This document shows positions 25,314-34,564 of a stretch of DNA of 64,000 nt, one piece after another. The notes beneath the pieces were generated by a model. The model worked only from the letters and a program-made list of their open reading frames with translations, was not told where the DNA came from and did no database searches. Numbering within the stretch: position 1 is the first letter of the stretch; the number at the start of each line of letters is the position of its first letter. This DNA comes from Syntrophales bacterium. Its GTDB lineage: Bacteria; Desulfobacterota; Syntrophia; Syntrophales; UBA2210. Location of the stretch: assembly GCA_023228425.1 (NCBI GenBank), contig JALOBE010000011.1, positions 1 to 64,000 of the forward strand, read 5' to 3'. A program made the translations under genes and the position numbers.

Positions 25314-26723
25314 ATGAATACAGGAAAGATTGTTCAGGTAATAGGTCCTGTTGTGGACGTTGAGTTTGAAGAGGGCAAACTCCCGAATATTCTGAATTCC
25401 ATATTGATTACAAACCCGACGATCAACGACGAGGAAGATAACCTCGTCGTCGAGGTGGCCCAGCACCTGGGAGACAACGCGGTCAGGTGCATCGCCATGG
25501 ATGTCACCGACGGTCTCGTGCGGGGCATGACCGCCAAGGACACGGGAGCCCCCATCACGGTTCCCGTGGGAAAGTCATGCCTGGGACGAATTCTCAATGT
25601 CGTGGGACGGCCCGTGGACGGTCTCGGCCCCGTCGGCATGGAACAGACGGCTTCTATTCACCGCGAGGCACCGCAGTTCACCGAGCAGGATACGTCGGTG
25701 CACGTTCTCGAAACCGGCGTGAAGGTCATCGACCTCCTGGTCCCCTTTCCCCGGGGCGGAAAGATGGGCATGTTCGGGGGAGCCGGCGTGGGCAAGACTG
25801 TCGTCATGATGGAGATGATTCATAACATCGCCATGCACCATGGCGGCATTTCCGTTTTCGCCGGAGTGGGAGAGAGAACCCGTGAAGGAAACGACCTCTA
25901 TCTGGAGATGAAGGAATCGGGCGTTATCAGTCAGGCTGCCCTGGTCTACGGTCAGATGACGGAACCCCCGGGAGCCCGCATGAGGGTTTCCCTGACCGCT
26001 CTCGCTCAGGCGGAGTATTTCAGGGATGAAGAGGGACAGGACGTGCTTCTCTTTGTGGACAATATATTCCGCTTTACCCAGGCCGGCTCTGAGGTTTCGG
26101 CCCTTCTCGGGCGTATGCCCTCGGCGGTCGGATACCAGCCCACGCTGGCCACGGACCTCGGTGCCCTCCAGGAGCGCATCACCTCTACCACGAAAGGCTC
26201 CATTACCGCCGTTCAGTGCGTGTACGTTCCCGCCGACGACCTTACGGACCCGGCGCCGGCAACGACCTTCGCGCACCTTGACGGAACGGTCGTTCTTTCC
26301 CGGCCTATCGCGGAACTGGGCATCTATCCCGCCGTGGATCCCCTGGATTCAACATCGAGAATTCTCGACCCTCTGGTTTTGGGAGAAGAACACTACGCCA
26401 CGGCTCGCGACGTGCAGATGATCCTCCAGAAGTACAAGGATCTGCAGGATATTATCGCCATCCTGGGCATGGACGAACTCTCGGAAGAGGATCGGCTTAC
26501 CGTCAGCAGGGCACGCAAAATTCAACGATTCCTTTCACAGCCTTTCCACGTTGCCGCCCAGTTTACCGGAACGGAAGGAACGTTCGTCACTGTCGCCGAC
26601 ACGGTGCGGGGATTCAGGGAAATCCTCGACGGAAAGCATGACGAGCTTCCCGAACAGGCCTTTTACATGGTTGGCGGGATTGAAGATGTTATTGAAAAGG
26701 CGAAGAGACTCTCCGAGGATTAG
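25314..26723 (+). CDS. atpD: F-type ATP synthase subunit beta
   Basis: The 469-residue catalytic subunit has Walker A GGAGVGKT at 155-162, catalytic Glu187 in GERTREGND, and the Walker B/DELSEED-like segment GMDELSEEDRL near residue 385 that couples to gamma. AAGGAGAG lies before the ATG. It makes or hydrolyses ATP at the alpha/beta interface on the cytoplasmic side. Confidence 0.98.
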   Translation: MNTGKIVQVIGPVVDVEFEEGKLPNILNSILITNPTINDEEDNLVVEVAQHLGDNAVRCIAMDVTDGLVRGMTAKDTGAPITVPVGKSCLGRILNVVGRPVDGLGPVGMEQTASIHREAPQFTEQDTSVHVLETGVKVIDLLVPFPRGGKMGMFGGAGVGKTVVMMEMIHNIAMHHGGISVFAGVGERTREGNDLYLEMKESGVISQAALVYGQMTEPPGARMRVSLTALAQAEYFRDEEGQDVLLFVDNIFRFTQAGSEVSALLGRMPSAVGYQPTLATDLGALQERITSTTKGSITAVQCVYVPADDLTDPAPATTFAHLDGTVVLSRPIAELGIYPAVDPLDSTSRILDPLVLGEEHYATARDVQMILQKYKDLQDIIAILGMDELSEEDRLTVSRARKIQRFLSQPFHVAAQFTGTEGTFVTVADTVRGFREILDGKHDELPEQAFYMVGGIEDVIEKAKRLSED

Positions 26724-26745
26724 CGTCGGGCGGGAGGATTGATGC

Positions 26746-27153
26746 ATGGCTGATGAATTACTGCTTGAAATAGTAACCCCCGAAGAAATGGTTTTCAGCG
26801 ATGAGGTTGAAGACGTCTATGTTCCGGGTGTTGAGGGGGCTTTCGGTGTCCTCGTCGGGCACGCGCCCCTTTTGAGCGCCGTGAAACCCGGAGAACTTCA
26901 TTTCCGTCGGGAGGGGAAGGAAACCAGTTACGCCGTGGGCGAGGGTTACGCCGAAGTGACGGGCAAACGGGCTACCGTTCTCGTGGAGATATGCGACCGC
27001 GCGGACAGGATTGACACGGCGGCGGTACACCGGCAAAAAGAAACGGCGGAAGCAAAGCTCGCGAAACTGGACAAGGACGACAGTGGGTATGGAAAAGTGA
27101 TGGCTGAAATCGAGATGGCTGAAATCCGCCTTAAGGTAGCGGAAAAAGCCTGA
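26746..27153 (+). CDS. atpC: F-type ATP synthase subunit epsilon
   Basis: The 135-residue subunit has an N-terminal beta sandwich (LEIVTPEEMVFSDEVEDVYVPGVEGAFGVL) and a C-terminal helical hairpin that can inhibit ATP hydrolysis. It is the last gene of the cluster and is followed by the terminator at 27197-27237. Confidence 0.95.
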   Translation: MADELLLEIVTPEEMVFSDEVEDVYVPGVEGAFGVLVGHAPLLSAVKPGELHFRREGKETSYAVGEGYAEVTGKRATVLVEICDRADRIDTAAVHRQKETAEAKLAKLDKDDSGYGKVMAEIEMAEIRLKVAEKA

Positions 27154-27196
27154 ACGACCCCACCCTTCACAACACGATGATAGCCTGCTCCATTTC

Positions 27197-27237
27197 GGGC
27201 CGGTGAGACGATCAGACGGGATCTCACCGGCCCTTTT
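27197..27237 (+). terminator. Rho-independent terminator of the atp cluster
   Basis: GGGCCGGTGAGA and its perfect complement TCTCACCGGCCC form a 12-bp stem with a 13-base loop, followed at once by TTTT. It lies 44 bases after the atpC stop. Confidence 0.9.
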
Positions 27238-27279
27238 CTGTGCCTGCGGGTCACGGGTCGTGTAGAGACCTTTAACACT

Positions 27280-27558
27280 ATCGATTGTGTCATTTCAACG
27301 GCCGCATGTGTCATTTCGAGGAGCGCCTTAAGGCCCGTCATTTCGAGGAGCGCCTTAAGGCCCGTCATTTCGAGGAGCGAAGCGACGAGAAATCCTGATG
27401 ATTGCCGTTAGTGAAAGATTTCTCCCTACGGTCGAAATGACAAAAATGGCCGGCATTCAAGGCTCTCCTCGTCATTTCGAGGAACGTCTTAAGGTCCGTC
27501 ATTTCGAGGAGCGAAGCGACGAGAAATCTTTCCTTGATATCGAAATGACACAATCGAT
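27280..27558. repeat. Composite of family A repeats bounded by a 17-bp inverted repeat
   Basis: The outer ends are ATCGATTGTGTCATTTC and its exact reverse complement. Inside are two tandem 27-bp units (27310-27363) built on GTCATTTCGAGGAGCG with CCTTAAGG, a full 78-bp family A element (27364-27441), a linker, and another partial plus near-full element (27471-27550). Orientation is opposite to the copies at 192-397. It lies between the atp terminator and the 3' end of the antiporter operon. Confidence 0.75.
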
Positions 27559-27881
27559 TGTTGGAATGCGCTTGCCTCATCAGTGACGGTCTCGATCAAA
27601 AAGGGGAGCCCCCCTACCGAGCGACGGGCGTGACTCTCCTCGACCTGGTTCCCGGCGAATCCCTGCATGCAGTATGAATCCTTCGGATATCCTCCGGCGG
27701 ATCCGCGAGGCGGTGGACGTTTCAGGCGGGTCACGCCTCGTGGAACGGCAGGAAAGGGGAAAGCGGGGTGAGCCCACGGTACGGGGATGGCCCGGACAGG
27801 TTTCAACAGGAGGGAATCGGGTCGGAAGCACCTGGTGGGTTCCCGCCGGTCTCATTCATGATGGTATCTCCGGGGAGGAAG
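27559..27881. other. Gene-free stretch 3' of the antiporter operon
   Basis: No supported gene is present. Open frames on both strands lack ribosome sites and recognisable products. Several short GC-rich dyads are present (for example near 27690-27740), together with the weak terminator at 27598-27615. Confidence 0.5.
27598..27615 (-). terminator. Weak intrinsic terminator for the antiporter operon
   Basis: Read on the minus strand, AGGGG-GGCT-CCCCT is followed by a run of T. The stem is only 5 bp and lies about 270 bases past the last stop, so it is a candidate only. Confidence 0.35.
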
Positions 27882-29606
27882 CTAGAGAGTTCCCCTCACG
27901 GCGAAAACAACAAAGATCACCAGAATGACGAACAGGATAACAGACATCGGTTTGCGGTATCTGTTGGCCGAATAGGTCGTGTCGGTGGATTCGTCATGCA
28001 TGAAGAACCGAACGGGATTCTTGCTCAGGACCGCCACGGAGCGGGCAAAGGCAATCGCCTTGACCTCCATGGTATCGAAGAAGAAGTTTACCGATCTCAC
28101 GAAGACAGCCCAGAAGACAGGCTTTGTTTTACGATAGAACCAGTCCGTATCCACGGGAATCGCGGGTTCTCCGGCGAGGCGGTCTTTCATGAGCCAGAAA
28201 CCCACGAAGGTAAGGCCGAGTGTCTGCACCGCCTCAACGAGGTGGGGCACCGTGAAGGGACGATAGGTCGCGTCGAAGGGCAGCCAGGTGTACAGAAGTG
28301 AGGGGAAAATCCCGAAGAGAATGCAGAAGAAGGCGGCAATACCCATGCCGACGATCATGCAAGTCGGCGCCTCTTTCTTGGGGCGGACGCCCCAGTTCGC
28401 ACCGAACCAGGTGTAGTAGGGGAGTCTCAGACCCGTATGGAGAAAGGTACCCATGGAGGCCAGCATCAGGACAAACATGGCCGCTTCGTAATGGGAGTAA
28501 CCGGCCGCGCTTACGATCATCGACTTGCTGATGAACCCGTTCAGGAAAGGAATCCCCGATATTGAAAAAGCTCCGACCAGGTACAGGCCCACAATCCACC
28601 GCTGGTATTTCGCCAGTCCGCCAAGCTGGTCGAGCTTGGACGTTCCCGTCGTATAGAGAACCGCGCCGGTGGCCATGAAGAGCAGTGACTTGTAGAGAAT
28701 GTGGCTGAATGCATGGGCTACGGCTCCGTTGAGGGCGAGCTGGGTTCCGATTCCGACGCCCACCACCATGTAGCCCACCTGGCTGATGGTCGAATAGGCA
28801 AGTATTTCCCGGATATCCCTGGAGAGCAGGGCATATATGGTTCCCCAGAGAGTCATAACGGCACCGGCGATTATGAGGATCTCCCATCCGGGGAACAGCC
28901 GGATCAGCACATAGACTGCCGCCTTGGTGGTAAAGGCGCAGAGGAACACCGCACCCGTGACGGTCGCCTTCGGATAGGCGTCGGCAAGCCAGGCGTGCAG
29001 CGGAGGAACAGCCGCGTTCAGCGCCACGCCCAGAAGGATAAGCCGGGAGGAAAGTGACCCGTCACGGATTATCTGCGTAAGCTCCAGGGAGCCGCCGCCG
29101 GAAAGATGGAGGAGAATGCCCGACAAGAGAAGCCCGCCGCCGAAGAGATGAACCAGCACGTAGCGGAAACCCGCGCCTTCGGATTCCTTCGTCCGCCTCG
29201 CCCAGATAAGATAGGTGGCGGAAAATGCCATGATTTCCCAGAAGATGAAGAGCGTGAGAAAATCTCCGGCGAAAACGGTGCCCAGGGCGCCTCCCGCATA
29301 CAGCAGAGCCGCTACCTGCTGGCCCGTGTCTTCAAGATAGTACGCATAGACACCGCCGATAATCGTTATGAGAGCAAAGATGGTTCCGAACATGCGGCTC
29401 AGGCCGTCCACGTGGGCGACGGTCAGAGTATAGCCGGCGAACCCGACGGTCAACAGGTCGCCGAAGGGGGATATCCAGATGACCAGCAGTGATAGAAGCG
29501 GGAACAGGATGAACGACCCGGAGCGGAGAAACTTCGGCAGTAGCGGCAGAATAATGGCGCCGGCCATGAGAAAGAAAAAGGGTGGAAGATAGAAACTACT
29601 GAACAT
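27882..29606 (-). CDS. Mrp/Mbh-type antiporter large subunit (third copy, NuoM/MrpD-like)
   Basis: The 574-residue inner-membrane protein has some 14 helices and belongs to the proton-conducting ND2/4/5 family. It has the conserved Glu of helix 5 (FIFWEIMAFSATYLIW), the helix-7 Lys region (NAAVPPLHAWLADAYPKA) and the discontinuous helix (AFSHILYKSLLFMATGAV). The C-terminal part carries a hydrophilic stretch and an extra terminal helix. GAGG lies nine bases before the ATG. It is the last gene of the operon and overlaps the 69-residue gene by 11 bases. It probably forms one ion channel of the antiporter complex. Confidence 0.85.
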   Translation of the reverse strand: MFSSFYLPPFFFLMAGAIILPLLPKFLRSGSFILFPLLSLLVIWISPFGDLLTVGFAGYTLTVAHVDGLSRMFGTIFALITIIGGVYAYYLEDTGQQVAALLYAGGALGTVFAGDFLTLFIFWEIMAFSATYLIWARRTKESEGAGFRYVLVHLFGGGLLLSGILLHLSGGGSLELTQIIRDGSLSSRLILLGVALNAAVPPLHAWLADAYPKATVTGAVFLCAFTTKAAVYVLIRLFPGWEILIIAGAVMTLWGTIYALLSRDIREILAYSTISQVGYMVVGVGIGTQLALNGAVAHAFSHILYKSLLFMATGAVLYTTGTSKLDQLGGLAKYQRWIVGLYLVGAFSISGIPFLNGFISKSMIVSAAGYSHYEAAMFVLMLASMGTFLHTGLRLPYYTWFGANWGVRPKKEAPTCMIVGMGIAAFFCILFGIFPSLLYTWLPFDATYRPFTVPHLVEAVQTLGLTFVGFWLMKDRLAGEPAIPVDTDWFYRKTKPVFWAVFVRSVNFFFDTMEVKAIAFARSVAVLSKNPVRFFMHDESTDTTYSANRYRKPMSVILFVILVIFVVFAVRGTL

Positions 29607-29805
29607 CGTAGTAATCCTCGTTCTTTTGAATAAACAGTTTCCCCAGGTATCGTGAGATCAGGATGAGCGCGATAGCTCCGATGAACCCGAATATGATGTA
29701 AAAACCGGGAATATTCTCCCACCAGTGGTGGGCTTTCCGGGTGAATTCCGCAATAAAGGAAAGTACAATAACGGCCCCGAGGGCTATCCAGAGATTCCGG
29801 TTCAT
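29596..29805 (-). CDS. Small two-helix membrane protein in antiporter operon
   Basis: The 69-residue protein has two hydrophobic helices (about 5-22 and 33-52) and a charged C-terminus. It overlaps both neighbours (4 and 11 bases), so translation is coupled to the antiporter subunits. I do not recognise a family. It may be an accessory or assembly subunit wedged between two large channel subunits. Confidence 0.65.
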   Translation of the reverse strand: MNRNLWIALGAVIVLSFIAEFTRKAHHWWENIPGFYIIFGFIGAIALILISRYLGKLFIQKNEDYYDVQ

Positions 29806-31301
29806 AGCAGCATCCCCCCCGTCAGGCTTTGGGCCACCATGCTTGCAAGCTCATGGAAGTGGAAGAACAGATCGGGACACAGTCCTAGAAGGAGCGACAG
29901 AATCGCCGTGATGACCAGGGGAACCACCATGAACCTGGGTGCCTCGCCGTGGCCTTCGAGGCCTTCGCCCTTCATGAAATAGGCACGGTACACTATGGGG
30001 AAGAAGTATCCCGCGTTAAGCAGCCCGCTGATGAGAAAGATAGCCAGCACCACGAGCTGATCCGACTGCAGGGCTCCCATGCCCAGAAACCACTTGCTGA
30101 CGAAGCCGTTTATAGGGGGCACCCCCGCAAGCCCCAGTGATCCGACGATGAAGGCCCCCATGGTCCAGGGCATGATTTTTGCGATCCCGTTGAGCTGACT
30201 GATGTTTTCCCGGTGGAGGTTCACGTAGATGGCCCCGGCGCAGAAAAACAGCGTGATCTTCATGGTGGCGTGGGTGGCGATGTGCAGCATGCCTCCCAGG
30301 AATCCCGCGGGCGAGAGGAGCGCGGCTCCGAGGACTATATAGGAGAGATGTCCCACCGTGGAATAGGCGAGCCGCCTCTTCAGGTTGTCCTGCTTGAAGG
30401 CGATAAAGGACGCCAGCAGTATCGTCGCGCCGGCAAAAACGGCCAGGATGATGTTCAGGCCGTAGGCGGCCATGACCTCGGGGCCGAAGACAAATCCCAC
30501 TACGCGGATGACGCCGAAGACACCGGATTTGACAACGGCCACGGCGTGCAGCAGGGCACTGACCGGTGTGGGGGCTATCATGGCCACGGGGAGCCAGCTG
30601 TGGAGCGGCATGATGCCGGCCTTGACGCCCACGCCCCCCAGGAAGAGGAAGAAGAGAGCCGTCATCGCTCCCTGGGAGAGGACGACGGTGCCGAATAACC
30701 CACCGGCCTTGAAATCTATGGTACCCGTCGCGAGATAGGTGAAGGCGGCACCGGCGATGAGAAGCAGGCCTGCCGACAGTGTATAGAGGAGGTACTGCCG
30801 TCCGGCGCTGATTGCCTCCTTTGATTCTTTATGAATAACGAGAGGGTAGGTTGAAATTGTCAGAATTTCGTAGAAGATGATAAAGGTCAGCAGGTTCGCC
30901 GAAAAAGCGATTCCCATGGTCGCCGAGAGACACATGGCAAAACTGGCGAAATAACGGGTCTGCTTATGCTCTTGATTCCCGCGGACGTACCCGATGGAAT
31001 AGAAGGACGTTACAATCCAGAGCCCCGAGGAAATCAGCGCGAAGAAGACGCCGAAAGGATCGGCTTTGAGAGCCAGGTCAATACCGGGTGAAATTTCCAG
31101 CAGATGAAGAGCGGCGCTGCGTCCTTCAAGGGCGCCGGGTAACAATGAAAGCACCAGGAGGAACTTGCTTACCGCGGCTATGATGGTCCATGTTTCACGA
31201 AGGTTGGGCTTTGACGAACTCAGGAGAATGAGGGGCACCGCAGCCATGGAGACCAGCACCGCGTAGAGGGGAATATGTGATACGTAGATCAGTTCATTCA
31301 T
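29802..31301 (-). CDS. Mrp/Mbh-type antiporter large subunit (second copy)
   Basis: The 499-residue ND2/4/5-family membrane protein has about 14 helices. Conserved features include the ion-channel Glu in FIIFYEILTISTYPLV, the helix-7/8 region GVKAGIMPLHSWLPVAM with Lys, and HIATHATMKITLFFCAGAI. Together with the two other large subunits it would give three putative channels. The start ATG lies directly after the stop of the preceding subunit, with only a weak ribosome site, suggesting coupling. Confidence 0.87.
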   Translation of the reverse strand: MNELIYVSHIPLYAVLVSMAAVPLILLSSSKPNLRETWTIIAAVSKFLLVLSLLPGALEGRSAALHLLEISPGIDLALKADPFGVFFALISSGLWIVTSFYSIGYVRGNQEHKQTRYFASFAMCLSATMGIAFSANLLTFIIFYEILTISTYPLVIHKESKEAISAGRQYLLYTLSAGLLLIAGAAFTYLATGTIDFKAGGLFGTVVLSQGAMTALFFLFLGGVGVKAGIMPLHSWLPVAMIAPTPVSALLHAVAVVKSGVFGVIRVVGFVFGPEVMAAYGLNIILAVFAGATILLASFIAFKQDNLKRRLAYSTVGHLSYIVLGAALLSPAGFLGGMLHIATHATMKITLFFCAGAIYVNLHRENISQLNGIAKIMPWTMGAFIVGSLGLAGVPPINGFVSKWFLGMGALQSDQLVVLAIFLISGLLNAGYFFPIVYRAYFMKGEGLEGHGEAPRFMVVPLVITAILSLLLGLCPDLFFHFHELASMVAQSLTGGMLL

Positions 31302-31304
31302 GAG

Positions 31305-32849
31305 TTACAGGCCCAGGGGAATCATTGGTTTAATAAGCGTTGTGACTATGACGGCGTTAAAAATGCCAAGCAGGAGCAACGCCACGGCAAATATAATGAC
31401 CGGGACCAGCATGGACGGACCCGGCTCACCACTGCCGAAGGTAACCGCTTCCTCTTCCGGGGCAGCCTGGTGATCATCCCGGCCGCCGCTGTGTTGATCA
31501 TTTACTGTTTTATCGGAAGGTGATTTCATATATACTTTTTCGATAACCCTGAAGAAGTAAACCGCGTTGAGAAGGCTGCTCACCAAGATCACCCCGAGGA
31601 AAATCCATTGGGAGTTCTCGATGGTTGCCAGGGCCAGGTACCACTTGCTGAAAAATCCGGCCAGCGGCGGCAGCCCGACCATGGAGATGGCCGCTACGGT
31701 AAAGGCCGCCATGGTAAAGGGCATTTTAACCCGGTAGGAGCTGTCGAACCGGGAGATGTCGGAATGTCCCATGTGGACCCTCATGTTCGCCGCCACGAGG
31801 AAGAGGCAGGCCTTCATGGTCGCGTGGTTCACCACGTGCAGCACGGCCCCGATGAACCCCAGGGGGTTTGCCATGCTGACGCCCAGGCCTATGTAGCCTA
31901 CCTGGGCCACGCTGCTGTATGCCAGCATACGCTTCAATTCACTCTGGGCGATGGCGAGTATGGAACCGTAAATAATGCCCGCCGCGGAAAGCCATCCCAG
32001 GATCGTGAGAACAGGAATGCCCTTGCTGACAAGGTTTGCTCCGTAAACAAAGAACAGCGCCCTGATCAGAATGTATGAAGCCACTTTTGTTCCGATAGGC
32101 GCGATCAGCGCCGAGGTCGTTGAAGGGGCCAGCGTGTAAGCGTCCGGCAGCCATCCGTGCAGGGGGAAAATGGCCATCTTGATTGCAATGCCCACAACCA
32201 TGAAAACAAGGGCGATAATGATGGCCGGGTCGTTGTGGGGCTGCAGCAGGGGGATGATGAGCGCCAGGTCGGCCATGTTCAGGGATCCCGTGTTTATATA
32301 GAGGAAGCCCAGGCCGAGGAGATAGAAGGAGGCTCCCACGGTACCGAGGATGAGGTACCGCAAGGCGGCGAAGGCCGACCCCCGTTCTCCGGTCGCGACG
32401 AGTCCATAGGACGCGAGAGAAGCGATTTCAAGAAACACGAAGAGGTTGAAGAAGTCACCGGTTATAACAATACCGTTGAGGCCCAGCATGAGCAGCATGG
32501 CCACGGAATAGTAAGGAACAACCTTCCTCACGAGTTCGATCTTGTTTACGTGGAGGGAATGGACCAGCACGATGGTGGCCACGATGTTGATGACCACGGC
32601 CACGAAGCCTGACAGATGGTCAATGGAATATTCAATGCCGAGGGGCGGAATCCAGCCGCCGAAATGGTAGTGCAGGGGACCGTACCGGACCACGTGAACA
32701 AGCATACCCACGGAGACGGCCGAGGCGAGGGCCGCCGCCGCTACCGCCATGGGGTAGGCGTACTGCCGGTACTTGATCTTCGTCAGGGCGATAAGCAGGC
32801 ACGCCGTGAGGTAGATAACCGGTATGAGTGCGGGAGCGTTTCTTACCAT
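31305..32849 (-). CDS. mrpD: Mrp antiporter subunit D
   Basis: The 514-residue member of the ND2/4/5 family is the classical MrpD position after MrpC. Motifs are FNLFVFLEIASLASYGLV with the channel Glu, AIKMAIFPLHGWLPDAY with the central Lys, and HVVNHATMKACLFLVAANM. A hydrophilic insertion of about 40 residues near the C-terminus (between helices 13 and 14) is unusual in length. It overlaps mrpC by 7 bases. Confidence 0.92.
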   Translation of the reverse strand: MVRNAPALIPVIYLTACLLIALTKIKYRQYAYPMAVAAAALASAVSVGMLVHVVRYGPLHYHFGGWIPPLGIEYSIDHLSGFVAVVINIVATIVLVHSLHVNKIELVRKVVPYYSVAMLLMLGLNGIVITGDFFNLFVFLEIASLASYGLVATGERGSAFAALRYLILGTVGASFYLLGLGFLYINTGSLNMADLALIIPLLQPHNDPAIIIALVFMVVGIAIKMAIFPLHGWLPDAYTLAPSTTSALIAPIGTKVASYILIRALFFVYGANLVSKGIPVLTILGWLSAAGIIYGSILAIAQSELKRMLAYSSVAQVGYIGLGVSMANPLGFIGAVLHVVNHATMKACLFLVAANMRVHMGHSDISRFDSSYRVKMPFTMAAFTVAAISMVGLPPLAGFFSKWYLALATIENSQWIFLGVILVSSLLNAVYFFRVIEKVYMKSPSDKTVNDQHSGGRDDHQAAPEEEAVTFGSGEPGPSMLVPVIIFAVALLLLGIFNAVIVTTLIKPMIPLGL

Positions 32850-33214
32850 CGCTTCATTTCTTCGATCAGTTTTTCTTCGTCGACCGTCTTGTAGTGTTTA
32901 TAAATGATAATCAGGAGAGCGTAGGCCACACCCGTCGTCGCGACACCCACAACGATCGCCGTCAGCATCAGCGTGTGGGGAAGCGGGTTGATGTAAAGAG
33001 CCGTGCTTCCAAGTCCGATGTCCGGGTCGTATATGGGAACGGTGGCGTTCCACTTAACGGCGCAGGACACCCAGAATAAAATGATGGCCCCCTGGAAGAT
33101 GTTCAGGCCGATGATCTGCTTCACCAGGTTCCTCATGAACAGAACCGCGTAGAGTCCTATACAGAGGAGGACGAAGACAAAAAAGTAGCTGTAGTGTCCG
33201 AGCAAGAATTCCAT
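32843..33214 (-). CDS. mrpC: Mrp antiporter subunit C
   Basis: The 123-residue protein has three membrane helices and is NuoK-like (FVFVLLCIGLYAVLFMRNLVKQIIGLNIFQGAIILFWV). It carries the family-typical conserved segment DPLPHTLMLTAIVVGVATT-like, here NPLPHTLMLTAIVVG. Its place between MrpB and MrpD is canonical. Confidence 0.92.
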   Translation of the reverse strand: MEFLLGHYSYFFVFVLLCIGLYAVLFMRNLVKQIIGLNIFQGAIILFWVSCAVKWNATVPIYDPDIGLGSTALYINPLPHTLMLTAIVVGVATTGVAYALLIIIYKHYKTVDEEKLIEEMKRW

Positions 33215-33216
33215 CG

Positions 33217-33681
33217 TTATTCGTCTTCCCTTCGATACAGTTCCCGGGGTTCATCTTCTTCCAGAAGGTCATCGTAGATGGAAACCAGTATACCCATGAC
33301 GGCGAGCCCGATGCCGACCTCGACGACAAGGATGCCGAGCGACCTGAGCATGGGGCCGTCAACGCCGGGAATGATGAAATGGGCGTAATTCAGCACTTCT
33401 CCGCCGTTAAGCATGCATATCACGCCGACGCCGAAGAAAATTGAAACTCCCACGACGCCGATCGGAGTACCCCAGATTCTTCTGAACTGGAGCTCCGATA
33501 TGCGGCTTCCGGCAGTCAGGCGGATCAGGAGGATGCTTGCCGCCAGCAGGGCGCCTCCCTGAAATCCTCCACCGGGACCGTAGTGGCCGTGAGCGATGAC
33601 GTAGGCCCCGAACATCATGATGAAGGGGCTGATCATTCTGCTAACGATTATGACGATCGGACTTTCGTCTCTCTCTTTCAC
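33217..33681 (-). CDS. mrpB: Mrp antiporter subunit B (MnhB)
   Basis: The 154-residue protein has four membrane helices and the MnhB signature YVIAHGHYGPGGGFQGGALLAA. The start is GTG, preceded by GAGGGG at five bases, and lies inside the end of the previous gene (41-base overlap). The N-terminal ESPIVIIVSRMISPFIMMFG is family-like, so the long form is favoured over an internal ATG 45 bases downstream. Confidence 0.9.
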   Translation of the reverse strand: MKERDESPIVIIVSRMISPFIMMFGAYVIAHGHYGPGGGFQGGALLAASILLIRLTAGSRISELQFRRIWGTPIGVVGVSIFFGVGVICMLNGGEVLNYAHFIIPGVDGPMLRSLGILVVEVGIGLAVMGILVSIYDDLLEEDEPRELYRREDE

Positions 33682-34237
33682 GTGGACCCCTCGTCGTTCT
33701 CAATAAAAGGAAACAGATCAACCCCGCCGTGAGGATGACAACTTCTTCCCCGAGCGTATCGTAGCCTCTGTAGTCGGCCAGGATGACCGCCACCATGTTC
33801 GGTGTCGCCGCGTCATCGTAGGCGTTCAGTATATAGTGGGTGGCCGCGTTGGGCGTTCCGGCGATGCTTGTTTCAGCGTTCAGCGGCGCGTAGGCATCGC
33901 CCCTGTTCGGAAGGCCGCTTGAACCGTAGATAAGAACTGCCCCGAAGGCGACAAGAGCAACAAGCCTCAAGATCCTGAACCGGGACTGTTTTTTTTCGAT
34001 CGCTATCGGTGACGTCTTAAAGATGGCGATGATGATGAACAGTCCCGTCACACCGGCGCCGACAACGGATTCCGTGAAGCCCACGTCGATGGATCCCATG
34101 GAAATATACGCCAGGGCCATGAGGAAGCTGAAGATCGTCAGGTTGACCGCCGCCGTCAGGATGTTCTTCGACAAGACGGCCACCCAGGCCGTCAAGACGA
34201 TAAAAACCATCAGTGTGATTTCAAGTTGCCAGTACAT
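33641..34237 (-). CDS. Fused MbhD-MbhE-like antiporter subunit
   Basis: The 198-residue membrane protein corresponds to the C-terminal part of MrpA. The N-terminal half is MbhD-like/DUF4040 (ILTAAVNLTIFSFLMALAYISMGSIDVGFTESVVGAG), and the C-terminal half is MbhE-like (NMVAVILADYRGYDTLGEEVVILTAG). In standard Mrp these two are fused to a ND5-like MrpA; in membrane-bound hydrogenases they are separate genes. Here they are fused to each other but split from any ND5 domain. The gene starts right at the end of mrpG. Confidence 0.85.
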   Translation of the reverse strand: MYWQLEITLMVFIVLTAWVAVLSKNILTAAVNLTIFSFLMALAYISMGSIDVGFTESVVGAGVTGLFIIIAIFKTSPIAIEKKQSRFRILRLVALVAFGAVLIYGSSGLPNRGDAYAPLNAETSIAGTPNAATHYILNAYDDAATPNMVAVILADYRGYDTLGEEVVILTAGLICFLLLRTTRGPRERERRKSDRHNR

Positions 34238-34564
34238 TTATTTTTTTTCATCCCCCCCGGCAGGGCCGAACCACGGTTTGAGTCCTCCCCTGTAGGCGGC
34301 CCGTGCTATGGCATGGGATCCCGTGGGGGTCGCGTGAGCCACGAAAAGAATGGCAATGAACAGTTTGCCGCTGTTCAGCGAGAAGCCCTCGTAGATCATC
34401 AGCCCCCCAAGTACAAGAATGATTCCCAGGGTATCACCCACGCTGACCGCGTGGGCCCGGGAGTAGAAATCGGGAAACTTGATGATGCCCAGGCTTCCCA
34501 CGAAGAGAAAGAAGGCGCCCATAATGATGCACGCCGCTGCCAGTATGATTTGAATCTCGATCAT
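34238..34564 (-). CDS. mrpG: Mrp antiporter subunit G
   Basis: The 108-residue protein has three helices and the MnhG motif GSLGIIKFPDFYSRAHAVSVGDTLG. The ATG overlaps the mrpF stop (ATGA), so the longer upstream frame, which shadows mrpF, is not used. The subunit contributes to the small-subunit side of the antiporter. Confidence 0.92.
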   Translation of the reverse strand: MIEIQIILAAACIIMGAFFLFVGSLGIIKFPDFYSRAHAVSVGDTLGIILVLGGLMIYEGFSLNSGKLFIAILFVAHATPTGSHAIARAAYRGGLKPWFGPAGGDEKK

